From the NCBI RefSeq assembly GCF_016863115.1, contig NZ_BOOG01000017.1, positions 78,972-142,971 on the forward strand: a stretch of DNA of 64,000 nt. The letters are read 5' to 3'. A program made the position numbers and the translations under genes. This document shows positions 46,523 through 55,030 of the stretch, piece by piece; position 1 is the stretch's first letter, and every line of letters begins with the position of its first letter. The notes below the pieces were generated by a model, which made no database searches, had not been told where the DNA came from, and worked only from the letters and a program-made list of their open reading frames with translations. This DNA is from Sphaerimonospora thailandensis (GTDB taxonomy: Bacteria > Actinomycetota > Actinomycetes > Streptosporangiales > Streptosporangiaceae).

Positions 46523-48541
46523 GTGAAAGTCCCACCCGCCTTATCCGGGAAAGCCGGTGAGTCTGTCAGTCCCCGCGTTCAAACTGCACCTATGACGGCT
46601 CCCGACACCGCCCCCACCGAAAGCGACCCAGCCGAGACGGCCGCGACAGGGGCGATCCCGGCCGAGGATCCCGGCGACGATCTGCCGTCCCTGGCGGAGA
46701 TCGACTCGCCGCAGTGGTTTCGCCACGGCGACACGATGGCCCGGATCGGGTTCCTCACCGTGGCGCGTCGCCTGCCCGGCCTGATCCGCCAGGCCCTCGG
46801 CATGGCCTGGGAGGCGAGCCCACGTGACACGATCGCCACCGTCACGCTGAGCATGCTCGGCGGCGTCTTCACCGCCTTCGGCCTGCTGGCCACCACCGGC
46901 GTGCTCACCGCGCTGTTCGAGGCCGGCCCGACGCCCGACCGGGTCCGCGCCGCGCTGCCCAGCCTGCTGCTGGTGGGTGCGGCGGCCGTCATGCGAACCC
47001 TGCTCCAGTCGGGCGCCGGCTGGGCTCAGGCCCGGCTCGGCCCCCAGGTGAGCCGCATCACCGAGGCCCGGCTGTACGGCCTGACCAGCCAGGTCGACCT
47101 CGTCTGCTTCGACGATCCGGAGTTCCACGACTCACTACAGCGGGCACGACTGCGCGGCATGGCGATGGCCGACACCGTCGTGGACACCGCGATCGACGCG
47201 GTCACCGGAGTGGTCGGGATCGCCGCGGCCGCCGGGGTGCTCGGCGTGCTCCACCCCGTCCTGCTGCCGCTTCTCCTGCTGGCCGTCGTCCCCGACGCGT
47301 GGGCGGCGATCCGCTCGGCCCGCATGCGATACACCACGGATCTCCTCCTCGTGCCGGCCCGCCGCCGCAAGTGGATCATTTCGGACCTGCTGGCCGACAA
47401 GGACACCGCGGCCGAGGTCCGGACGTTCACCATGCGCGGCTTCCTGCTCCGAATACACGAGAGTGTCGCTCGGGGAGAGCAGAAGGTGATGATCGATCTG
47501 GCCCGCCGGCAGACGGTCGCCAGGATCGTGGGCGAGGCGCTCGGCGGCATCGGCCAGGGCGTCGTCTATGTGGCGCTCGGTGTGCTCCTCGCCGCCGGGG
47601 CCGTGCCGCTCGCGGTGGCCGGCACCGCCGTGCTCGCCATCCGCTCGGGGCAGTCGTCGCTGGCGAACTTCATGTTCGCGACGAACCGGCTCTATGAGGA
47701 GGGGCTGTACTTCACGGACTACCTCGACTTCGTCGCCCAGGCACAGGCGCGGATCCCGGAGCACCGGACCGGAGAGGCGCCCGCCGGCTTCGGGCGCATC
47801 ACGGCGGAAGACGTCGTCTTCTCCTATCCCGGCGCCGACCGACCCGCACTGCGGGGAGTGTCCGTCCGGGTCGACCGGGGTGAGGTCGTGGCCCTCGTCG
47901 GCGAGAACGGCTCAGGCAAGACCACGCTGGCCAAGATCCTCGCCGGGCTGTACGAGCCGGACGGCGGCCGCGTCATGTGGGACGACACCGACCTCGGCGG
48001 GGTGGATCCACATCGGCTCAGGGGCCGGATCGCGGTGATAGCCCAGGACCACACCAGGTGGCCGCTCACCGCCCGGCACAACATCACGATGGGCATGGAG
48101 AAGGGCGAGGAGGCCGTGGTCCGCGCCGCCGAGGTCGCCGGCGCCGATCAGGTCATCGCGGAGCTTCCGTACGGCTACCGCACGCTGCTCGACCGCCGAT
48201 TCAAGGACGGACACGAGTTGTCCGGCGGCCAATGGCAGCGCATCGCCATCGCCCGCGGCTTCTACCGTGAAGCGCCGCTGCTGATCTGCGACGAGCCCAC
48301 GGCGGCGCTGGACGCCCGGGCCGAGCACGCGCTGTTCGAGCGGATCAGACGGCACGCCGACGGCCGCACGGTCCTGCTCATCACGCACCGGCTGGCCAGC
48401 GTCCGGTACGCCGACCGGATCTACGTGCTCGATCACGGCGAAGTCGCCGAACACGGCACCCATCGGGAACTGATGGCCCTCGGCGGTCTCTACGCCGACC
48501 TGTACGGCCTGCAGGCTCAGGCATACCAGGCGACGAGCTGA
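46523..48541 (+). CDS. ABC exporter, fused permease and ATPase
   Basis: A 672-residue half-exporter. About 60 polar residues precede a six-helix transmembrane domain (about 90-400). The ATPase follows with Walker A GENGSGKTT (about 461), signature LSGGQWQRIAIARG (about 567), Walker B LLICDEPTAALDA (about 585) and switch LITHRL (about 618). The layout resembles peptide/lantibiotic exporters of the SpaT/NisT type, but no precursor peptide gene was seen nearby. GTG 46523 fits leaderless expression after GATAACGT; ATG 46592 is an alternative. Confidence 0.9.
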   Translation: MKVPPALSGKAGESVSPRVQTAPMTAPDTAPTESDPAETAATGAIPAEDPGDDLPSLAEIDSPQWFRHGDTMARIGFLTVARRLPGLIRQALGMAWEASPRDTIATVTLSMLGGVFTAFGLLATTGVLTALFEAGPTPDRVRAALPSLLLVGAAAVMRTLLQSGAGWAQARLGPQVSRITEARLYGLTSQVDLVCFDDPEFHDSLQRARLRGMAMADTVVDTAIDAVTGVVGIAAAAGVLGVLHPVLLPLLLLAVVPDAWAAIRSARMRYTTDLLLVPARRRKWIISDLLADKDTAAEVRTFTMRGFLLRIHESVARGEQKVMIDLARRQTVARIVGEALGGIGQGVVYVALGVLLAAGAVPLAVAGTAVLAIRSGQSSLANFMFATNRLYEEGLYFTDYLDFVAQAQARIPEHRTGEAPAGFGRITAEDVVFSYPGADRPALRGVSVRVDRGEVVALVGENGSGKTTLAKILAGLYEPDGGRVMWDDTDLGGVDPHRLRGRIAVIAQDHTRWPLTARHNITMGMEKGEEAVVRAAEVAGADQVIAELPYGYRTLLDRRFKDGHELSGGQWQRIAIARGFYREAPLLICDEPTAALDARAEHALFERIRRHADGRTVLLITHRLASVRYADRIYVLDHGEVAEHGTHRELMALGGLYADLYGLQAQAYQATS

Positions 48542-48542
48542 T

Positions 48543-48707
48543 TCACGACCGTGCGGGGGCGGGCTCGCAGACCCCGGGCTCCTCCCGGCGCGGCTCCTCC
48601 GGCCGGCACCGGACCCCCAGCACGTCCTTGTAGTACTGGATCTTCTGACGGAGCGTCCGGTCCGACTCGGCGGCCGCGACGAGCACCGGTACGATCCTCC
48701 TCCCCAT
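48543..48707 (-). CDS. Short protein, unknown function
   Basis: A 54-residue protein MGRRIVPVLVAAAESDRTLR followed by QKIQYYKDVLGVRCRPEEPR and an acidic Pro-rich end. It has a strong ribosome site (GAGGAGGAGGG, 5 bases before the ATG). The amphipathic QKIQYYKDVLG helix looks real rather than random. Convergent with the ABC exporter. No family recognised. Confidence 0.5.
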   Translation of the reverse strand: MGRRIVPVLVAAAESDRTLRQKIQYYKDVLGVRCRPEEPRREEPGVCEPAPARS

Positions 48708-48848
48708 GACCACCCTCCTCCTCGGGACGGTCCCCGCTCTCTTGTCCGCCCCCAGGGCGGCCTCCGCCTCAGCCCGATCTCTGTCCTCCAGTTGGATCCA
48801 GAGAGCTGATCCAGGGCATGAGGGCCGGCATCGCGGTCGGACCGCCGT

Positions 48849-51224
48849 TCAGGCGGAGGCGGGTGTCGGCTCACGTCGGCGTTTTCTGGTGGGTGAGGGG
48901 CCGATGTAGGTGAACTCCCAGCGGTCGGGACCGATCTTCCGGCGTTGGTAGCGGTCGGGGTGCAGGTAACGGTCACGGTTGTGGAATTGGCAGGCCGGCC
49001 CGAGTTTGGCCAGGTTGGTGCGCCCGCCTTCGCTCCAGTTATCGAGGTGATCGACCTGGCACATGCCGACCGGAAGAGGGCAGCCCTTCACCCAGCAGGT
49101 GTCGTAGCGGGCCTGGACGGCACGGCGTTGCGCGGAGGTGGCCAGGCGGACCTTGCGGCCCATGTCCAGGACCTGTCCCTCGGCGTTCATCACCATCCGC
49201 ATCAGGGTGGAGGTGCGGGCCAGACGGTGGATGTCGGTAATCGGCAGCAGTTGTCCGGTCGACAGCAGCAGCCCGGGCAGCGTGCGCAGCACCGACTGCC
49301 ACCGCCAGTCCCCGGCTTCGAATCCGGTATCCGCGAACCTGCCGCCCCCGCCTCCGGCGTCCGTACCCCCGCCGCCCATGCGCTCGGCGCCTGTGCCCCT
49401 GGCGCCTGTGCCCCTGGCGCCTGTGCCCCTGGCGTCTATGGGCTCGGCGTCTATGGGGCTATGATCGGCGAGCTGATCTGCCGTGCCTGGCCCATGCCGA
49501 CCTGTCCCGGTATCGGCCGGTGCTGCATCCGGCGGGCTCGTGCCCGGCATGGAGAGGTCTTCGAAGTCCAGGGTTTCGAGGTCATCGCCAGGGCAGGGGA
49601 GGTCACCGACTGTGGGGACGCGCGGCCCCCCGCCCTCGTCAATGTCGCAGTCTTGGGACACACCGGCGCCGCAGGCACGGTCATCGGAGGCGGCGGCGTC
49701 GGATGTCCCGGATTCGCCGGCACTGCCTACGGACGTGTTGTCCCCGCAGGGGATGTCACCGGACGCCCCGCTGCCGGAGGCAGTGCCACCCGGGCCATCC
49801 GGTGAGCCCTCCGATGTCATACCCTCCGGGGAGGTGACATCGGACGTGGTTCCCTCCGACTCCGACTCCGACTCCGACGACGGCGTGCCGTCCGTGCCCT
49901 CGGACGTGGTGCCCTCAGATGAGGTGCCGTCCGGTGTCGTGCCGTCCATCTCATCGGGTGGTGTGCTGTCTGTTGAGGGGTCGTCGGGGAGGGATTCGGC
50001 GTTGATCAGGACCAGGAGTTCGGTGGTGATCTGCTGTTCCAGCAGCGCGATCAGCGCGTCGGCGTTGCGGACCCGCAGCGGCCGGTCCTCACCCTTGGCC
50101 TTGGGCTTGGCGTAGGCGTCCAGCATGGCCCGGAGCCGGGCGGCGGCCTCCCGCGGCAGGCGGAACTCCCCCTCCACTCCGCCGGTGCCGGTCTCCCGCA
50201 GTAGCAGAAACCGGGAATCGTAGTCGGCGTCGGCGTTCTTGATCTCCCCGTCGGGATCCAGCACCGCCCGCAGATACCGCCCCGCCTTGGCGATCTCCTC
50301 CGGCCCGGCGGAATCGGCCAGCTCCAGCAGAATCGTCTCGGCCTTGGCCGCGTCCTCGTCGCTGAGCCCGGTCGTGGCCGCGCAGATCGCCGAGACCACC
50401 GCCTCGGTCAGGTTCCCGGTCGCGAACCGCGCCCGTACCCCGGGCAGGCGTGCCAGTTCCACTCCCAGGGCCACAGTGCGGTAGGCCGTCCGGCGGCTCA
50501 TCCCGCACACCGACCGCAACCACGTCCGGGTCGAAGCATGCCCGCGCTCACGGGCCGCCCCGGCCGCGTGCACCCGCTGCGCCCGCACCGCGATCGCCGC
50601 CTCCAACCGATCTCGCGCGAAAGCCAACTCCTCCACCTGGGCCAGACACTGCTGCGGCGAGTCCGGCACCGGGGTCAACGCCAGCGCCAGCGCGGCCTCC
50701 CGCACCTGGCTCACCAACGACCACGACAACGCCCCATCCCCGGAACCCGCCGCGCACACATCACCCAGACCGTCCGCCGAACCACCCGGAGCATCACTCG
50801 AGGGGCCGCTCCCGGGACCGTCCGAGGCATCATCCGAGGAGCCACCGGAAGGGGCATCCGCAGCCTCCGGGATACGCCGCCGGCGCGTGTCATCGTCATC
50901 GGCGCATGCACGGGAACCGTCGACCGCAGGAGTTGCACCGGCGAAGGCGGTATCGACAGAGCCGGCATCCGGCGCCCGGTCCGGAAGCACGCCCTCCGAG
51001 AGCGTGCGGTTGGGGGACATGGCGGGAATGGCGGCAAGCCAGTCTGGCCAGCCAGACCACGACGCGGCATCTCCCGAACCACCAGAGGAACGGGCTGCGG
51101 CACGTGCCGACGCCTCGGCCCGCACGCCATCCCACCAACGAGGGCCCAGCAGCGACCGATCCCGGGGACGCGATGGATCCGGATCGAACAGTCCGAGTGG
51201 CTGGGTCAGCTCCGCCGGCTCCAC
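48849..51224 (-). CDS. DUF222 / HNH endonuclease with a long low-complexity insert
   Basis: A 791-residue member of the DUF222-HNH family, mobile-element-like nucleases found in many copies in actinomycetes. A polar N-tail (1-150) is followed by DUF222 (about 160-400: AVRAQRVHAAGAARERGHAS; CGMSRRTAYRTVALGVELARLPGVRARF). A Ser/Thr/Gly/Asp-rich insert of roughly 220 residues (about 410-630) contains SESESESE and RGTGA repeats. The HNH follows near 705-760 (CWVKGCPLPVGMCQVDHLDN, CQFHNRDRYLHP). GTG 51224 has GGAAGGGGG upstream; a further 21 codons back to GTG 51287 have no such site. Usual relatives are 400-500 residues, so the insert is exceptional. Confidence 0.9.
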   Translation of the reverse strand: MEPAELTQPLGLFDPDPSRPRDRSLLGPRWWDGVRAEASARAAARSSGGSGDAASWSGWPDWLAAIPAMSPNRTLSEGVLPDRAPDAGSVDTAFAGATPAVDGSRACADDDDTRRRRIPEAADAPSGGSSDDASDGPGSGPSSDAPGGSADGLGDVCAAGSGDGALSWSLVSQVREAALALALTPVPDSPQQCLAQVEELAFARDRLEAAIAVRAQRVHAAGAARERGHASTRTWLRSVCGMSRRTAYRTVALGVELARLPGVRARFATGNLTEAVVSAICAATTGLSDEDAAKAETILLELADSAGPEEIAKAGRYLRAVLDPDGEIKNADADYDSRFLLLRETGTGGVEGEFRLPREAAARLRAMLDAYAKPKAKGEDRPLRVRNADALIALLEQQITTELLVLINAESLPDDPSTDSTPPDEMDGTTPDGTSSEGTTSEGTDGTPSSESESESEGTTSDVTSPEGMTSEGSPDGPGGTASGSGASGDIPCGDNTSVGSAGESGTSDAAASDDRACGAGVSQDCDIDEGGGPRVPTVGDLPCPGDDLETLDFEDLSMPGTSPPDAAPADTGTGRHGPGTADQLADHSPIDAEPIDARGTGARGTGARGTGAERMGGGGTDAGGGGGRFADTGFEAGDWRWQSVLRTLPGLLLSTGQLLPITDIHRLARTSTLMRMVMNAEGQVLDMGRKVRLATSAQRRAVQARYDTCWVKGCPLPVGMCQVDHLDNWSEGGRTNLAKLGPACQFHNRDRYLHPDRYQRRKIGPDRWEFTYIGPSPTRKRRREPTPASA
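49386..49460 (-). repeat. 15-bp tandem repeats in the HNH gene
   Basis: Three exact copies of GGCGCCTGTGCCCCT (49386-49430) followed by two of a diverged variant, GGCGTCTATGGGSYY (49431-49460). In frame, encoding repeated RGTGA and EPIDA/SPIDA units of the insert. Confidence 0.9.
49855..49878 (-). repeat. 6-bp tandem repeats in the HNH gene
   Basis: Four copies of TCCGAC/GACTCC phase, encoding the SESESESE tract of the low-complexity insert. Confidence 0.8.
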
Positions 51225-51650
51225 ACGTCCCCCTTCCCGACCTCTCGCGAGCTCTGCTGTATCGAATATTTGTACTAATAATCTCACGAGATCCCGTGAA
51301 TAGCAACACCCATCAGCGTTTTATTCGAAAAATATATGAGTAATAAGTGCCGTTTATCGTTAACGCCCAATATGTCGGAAAAGTAGATCGGCGTCGCCGA
51401 AAGTGCGAGGCCAGGCGTTCATCCAGCTCAACGAGGGCAACGTGGGAAGCCCAGAGATTACGAAACAGGTGCCGCGAACGCAGCGGTCGCCGCTGATTGC
51501 GTACCACCCGTCAGAGAGGCTTTTCATCCTGACGGCCCGGTACGGGAGGCCAGCGGAGAACAGGTGCCTCCATGGAGTCCGCAGGAGCTTGCGGCGAAGT
51601 GATCTACCGTCCGCGACCGACCCGCGGGGGCCGCGGACAGTGGCTTCCAC
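51225..51650. other. Intergenic region, AT-rich in the middle
   Basis: 426 bases between two minus-strand genes. 51260-51400 is strikingly AT-rich for this genome (TCGAATATTTGTACTAATAA; AAAAATATATGAGTAATAAG) and has the inverted repeat TCACG/CGTGA at 51284-51299. It must carry the HNH gene promoter and looks like less ameliorated, possibly acquired DNA. A minus-strand frame at 51360-51650 lacks recognisable protein features. Confidence 0.55.
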
Positions 51651-52292
51651 TCACCTCGGAACGCCTCCGCACAGGTATGTGGACTCCTCCAGCAACTGCG
51701 GCGTCATTGTGATCCCGGTGAGGCGCTCGGCCAGGAGGAACGACGGCCCTTCGTGGGGCTCGGAGTGCGGGTAGATGGGGGAGTCGATCCGCTCCATGGT
51801 CTCTGCGAGTTCGTCCGGCATCTCCTCTGAGTAGTTTTCCATATGGGGGAAGAAGCGCTGGATCTTTCCGTCCTCGATCCAGTGGGAGTAACCCTCCTGG
51901 TGCGCGAACTCGAACCGGATCTTTCCGTCTTCGATCCAGTAGAAGTAATCCATGCCCTTGACCTCGAGATAGAAGTGGGAGACCAGGCGGGTGCCCTCCG
52001 ACAGCGGCAGGATGATCTCTTCGGTGACGCCGAGCCCTCCGTTGGTTTCGACGATGAGTACCCAGTCTCCGACGGAGACGGCACCGAAGGCTTGTTCCTC
52101 GTAAAAGCTGGAGTAGGAATACCGGATCAGCTCATCAAGCGTCATGCGAGAGCAGCCCTCGAGCCGGACGCCGAGCCGGGTCACCAGTTCCTCAGGCGTC
52201 AGGCCGCGGACGTAGGTGAAGCAGTAGACATCCGCCAGCTCGGGGAATCGTTCGCGGGAGAGCCAGGAGTAGTCGTCAGGAGTCGCGTTCAT
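51651..52292 (-). CDS. DUF6461-like protein
   Basis: A 213-residue soluble protein with the DUF6461 pattern: YSWLSRERFPELADVYCFTY then VRGLTPEELVTRLG at the N-terminus, VSVGDWVLIVETNGGLGV in the middle and strands WIEDGKI and FFPHMENY near the end. Function unknown; the family is frequent in actinomycete accessory regions. Unusual: the WIEDGKI strand occurs twice, 19 residues apart, which looks like an internal duplication. ATG 52292 fits the family N-terminus. Confidence 0.75.
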   Translation of the reverse strand: MNATPDDYSWLSRERFPELADVYCFTYVRGLTPEELVTRLGVRLEGCSRMTLDELIRYSYSSFYEEQAFGAVSVGDWVLIVETNGGLGVTEEIILPLSEGTRLVSHFYLEVKGMDYFYWIEDGKIRFEFAHQEGYSHWIEDGKIQRFFPHMENYSEEMPDELAETMERIDSPIYPHSEPHEGPSFLLAERLTGITMTPQLLEESTYLCGGVPR

Positions 52293-52575
52293 TCCGTCAT
52301 GCTCGCAGCACCCACCGACATAATGAGCCCTCCTCACCCTGAGCAACGGCCTGCTTCCACAAGCCGCAGCACAAGGTTCCGCCTGCACGAGCGCGGTCGC
52401 TCGATGTGGGCGACAACGCAGCCCGGTCCGCACCTTCCAACACTTGGCCGCCTGCCACCGATGAGGCGGACACGCTGTCGGCCGAGAACCGTCGGCTGCC
52501 CTCGAAAGCCCGCCCGAGAAGCTGCCAGAGGGCCCGCCAGTGGAATGGCCGGGAAGAGACGACCGGCGTGAGTGC

Positions 52576-52902
52576 CTAAAGCGACCGTCGGGTCTCGGCG
52601 GCGATCCAGTCGAGGTAGGCGGCGAGTCCGCCCTCGATCGGCAGTGCGACGATCTCGGGAGTGTCGTACGGATGCTCGGCGCGGATGTGCTCGGTCAGCC
52701 GGTCGACCGACTCGCCGGTGGTCTTCAGCAGCAGCAGGAACTCCTCGGCGGTCTCGATCCGGTCCTCCCACCAGTACGTGCTGGTGATGGGACCGACGAG
52801 CTGGGCGCAGGCCGCGAGCCGGGCCCCGACGGCGGATCGGGCGAGCGAGGCGGCCCTGTCCCGGTCGTCGACGGCCACCTGAACCTGCACGTACTCCCCC
52901 AT
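52576..52902 (-). CDS. cutA: Divalent-cation tolerance protein CutA
   Basis: A 108-residue CutA: VQVAVDDRDRAASLARSAVGARLAACAQLVGPITSTYWWEDRIETAEEFLLLLKTT, then HPYDTPEIVALPIEGGLAAYLDWI. These are the signatures of the trimeric ferredoxin-like protein that binds copper and other divalent ions. TGGAGGGG precedes the ATG by 5 bases. It lies downstream of the TetR gene on the same strand, 38 bp apart, and may share its transcript. Confidence 0.95.
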   Translation of the reverse strand: MGEYVQVQVAVDDRDRAASLARSAVGARLAACAQLVGPITSTYWWEDRIETAEEFLLLLKTTGESVDRLTEHIRAEHPYDTPEIVALPIEGGLAAYLDWIAAETRRSL

Positions 52903-52940
52903 CTTGCCCCTCCATCTCTCAGACGTACGGATGCCGCCGG

Positions 52941-53636
52941 CTAGGCAGCGAGGTGGGCGGACAGGTAGCGGCGGACCAGGCGCTTGCACTCGGCGATCAG
53001 CTCGGGGTCGCCCTCGGGATCGGCACGGAAGGCGAGCTTGAGCACGGCGTCGGCGGCCTCCACGGCGACCAGGAACGCCCGGCCCAGCGTTTCGTTCCGC
53101 GACATTCCGAGCAACTCGACCGTGAGCGTGCGCAGCCGGTCCGCCACCACCGCACTGTTGTCCAGCGCGGCGTCGAGCGTCCGCCTGGTTCCGGGCAGCG
53201 CGGGACCGCCGGGTGCGGCCAGCACCTCGCCGAAGTCCACCACGGCGAATCCGGGGGTGGACCGCTTCATCTGGACGAACTCGTCGATGGCGACGTCCAC
53301 GACGTCGGTCCAGTCGGAGACCCGCTCGGCGGCGAACCGCGTGGCCAGCCGGTCGAGGAACGCGTCGAGGTTGCGCAGCGCGAGAGCGCGGACGAGCGCC
53401 TGCTTGTCTCTGAAGAACTGGTAGAAGGTGCCGATCGGCACCTCGGCCCTGCGGGCCACCTCCTTGGTCGTCAGACCGTCGTAGCCGATCTCGTCGAGCA
53501 GCCGAGCGCACTCGTCCAGCATCCGCTCGACCCGCTCCTGGCTGCGACGCTGGGCGGGACGGCGGCGCAGGGTTCCCCCCGGGTCTCCTCCCGCCGTGGC
53601 CGTTCCGCCGGAGACTTCGCCCGAGACCTTCGTCAT
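52941..53636 (-). CDS. TetR family regulator of the GH1 locus
   Basis: A 231-residue TetR protein. After an unstructured 25-residue start, the HTH occupies about 30-80 (RRSQERVERMLDECARLLDE; YDGLTTKEVARRAEVPIGTF then YQFFRDKQALVRAL); the ligand domain follows. It diverges from the GH1 beta-glucosidase, and a perfect 8-bp dyad (53672-53694) lies 36 bp from its start. It therefore probably represses itself and the glycosidase. Confidence 0.9.
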   Translation of the reverse strand: MTKVSGEVSGGTATAGGDPGGTLRRRPAQRRSQERVERMLDECARLLDEIGYDGLTTKEVARRAEVPIGTFYQFFRDKQALVRALALRNLDAFLDRLATRFAAERVSDWTDVVDVAIDEFVQMKRSTPGFAVVDFGEVLAAPGGPALPGTRRTLDAALDNSAVVADRLRTLTVELLGMSRNETLGRAFLVAVEAADAVLKLAFRADPEGDPELIAECKRLVRRYLSAHLAA

Positions 53637-53671
53637 TCCGACATTGTCTCCCTACTTCCTTGCACAACGGT

Positions 53672-53694
53672 TAACATGACTTCCACTCATGTTA
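53672..53694. promoter_or_regulatory. TetR-type operator between regulator and GH1 gene
   Basis: TAACATGA, 7-bp spacer, TCATGTTA: perfect 8-bp arms in the 89-bp gap between divergent genes. It is the only long dyad in that gap. Confidence 0.75.
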
Positions 53695-53725
53695 TTGGCC
53701 GCGTCGCCCATGGGAGGGCCGCCGA

Positions 53726-55030
53726 ATGTTCCTCTGGGGTACGGCAACCGCCTCCTACCAGATCGAGGGAGCGGTCGACGAGGACGGCCGCGAGCCGTCC
53801 ATCTGGGACACGTTCTCACACGAGCCTGGCCGGATCCGCGACGGTCACACCGGGGACGTGGCCTGCGACCACTACCATCGCTGGCCGGAGGACGTGGCGC
53901 TCATGGCCGAGGCCGGCCTGAACGCCTACCGCTTCTCCGTCGCCTGGCCGCGCGTCCTGCCGTCCGGCACGGTCAACCCCGCGGGGCTCGGTTTCTACGA
54001 CCGGCTTGTGGACGCCCTCTGCGAGAAGGGCATCGTCCCGGTTCCGACGCTCTTCCACTGGGATCTGCCCCAGGCGCTGGAGGACGAGGGCGGCTGGCTC
54101 AACCGCGACACTTCCCGTCGTTTCGCGGATTACGTCGCCGTCGTGGCCGAGCGGCTCTCCGACCGGGTCAAGACGTGGATCACGCTCAACGAACCGTTCG
54201 TCCACATGGTGTACGGGTACGGCCTCGGCATGCACGCGCCCGGCAGGACGCTCCTCCTCGACGCGCTGCCGGTGGCCCATCACCAACTGCTCGGGCACGG
54301 CCTGGCCGTACAGGCCCTGCGGGCGAGCGGCGCCGAACGCGTGATGATCAGCAACAACTGCACCCCGGTGTGGCCGGCCTCGGACTCACCGGAGGACCTC
54401 GCCGCCGCCGAGGCCTACGACACGCTGCACAACCGGCTGTTCAACGACCCCGTCCTCATCGGCGCCTATCCCGATCTCACCGTGTACGGCAGGCCGGAAC
54501 CCGACTTCGTCCGTACGGGTGATCTGGAGACCATCGCCCAGCCCCTCGACGGCCTGGGGATCAACTACTACAACCCCACCCGGATCGCCCGGCCGGGGGC
54601 CGAACCCGACGGCCTGCCGTTCCAGTTCGCCGCCGTCACCGGATATCCGACCACGGCCTTCGGCTGGCCGGTCGTCCCGGATGGTCTGCGCGAACTGCTG
54701 GAGTCGCTCAGAGCGAGGTACGGCACGGCGCTGCCGCCGATCTACATCACCGAGAACGGCTGCTCCTACGACGGGATCGACGACCAGGAGCGGATCGCCT
54801 ACCTGGACGGCCATATCGCGGCGGTGCGCGCGGCCCGGGGCGTGGACGTCCGGGGCTATTTCGTCTGGTCGCTGCTGGACAACTTCGAATGGGCGGAGGG
54901 GTACCACCAGCGCTTCGGTCTGGTGCACGTCGACTTCGAAACCCAGAAGCGCACGCCCAAGGCGTCCTATCGCTGGCTCAAAAACCTGATCGCGAAGCAG
55001 GGCCCGGAGATTCAGAGCACCGAAACGTGA
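53726..55030 (+). CDS. GH1 beta-glucosidase
   Basis: A 434-residue family 1 glycoside hydrolase. FLWGTATASYQIEGAVDEDG is the family start; the acid/base Glu156 is in TLNEPF and the nucleophile Glu343 in ITENG; WSLLDNFEWAEGY and FGLVHVDFETQKRTPK close the barrel. It hydrolyses beta-glucosides such as cellobiose by a retaining mechanism. There is no signal peptide, so it acts on imported sugars. The ATG follows GGGAGGG by 7 bases. Its 3' end overlaps the convergent 55012 gene by 19 bp. Confidence 0.95.
   Translation: MFLWGTATASYQIEGAVDEDGREPSIWDTFSHEPGRIRDGHTGDVACDHYHRWPEDVALMAEAGLNAYRFSVAWPRVLPSGTVNPAGLGFYDRLVDALCEKGIVPVPTLFHWDLPQALEDEGGWLNRDTSRRFADYVAVVAERLSDRVKTWITLNEPFVHMVYGYGLGMHAPGRTLLLDALPVAHHQLLGHGLAVQALRASGAERVMISNNCTPVWPASDSPEDLAAAEAYDTLHNRLFNDPVLIGAYPDLTVYGRPEPDFVRTGDLETIAQPLDGLGINYYNPTRIARPGAEPDGLPFQFAAVTGYPTTAFGWPVVPDGLRELLESLRARYGTALPPIYITENGCSYDGIDDQERIAYLDGHIAAVRAARGVDVRGYFVWSLLDNFEWAEGYHQRFGLVHVDFETQKRTPKASYRWLKNLIAKQGPEIQSTET

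Noticed and set aside
49386..49460. Repeat considered as CRISPR or operator array
   Set aside because: It is in frame inside the HNH gene with no spacers; it is a coding minisatellite.
51360..51650. Minus-strand 96-codon frame between DUF6461 and HNH genes
   Set aside because: Runs from GC-rich into AT-rich DNA without consistent codon use, with no motif and no ribosome site.
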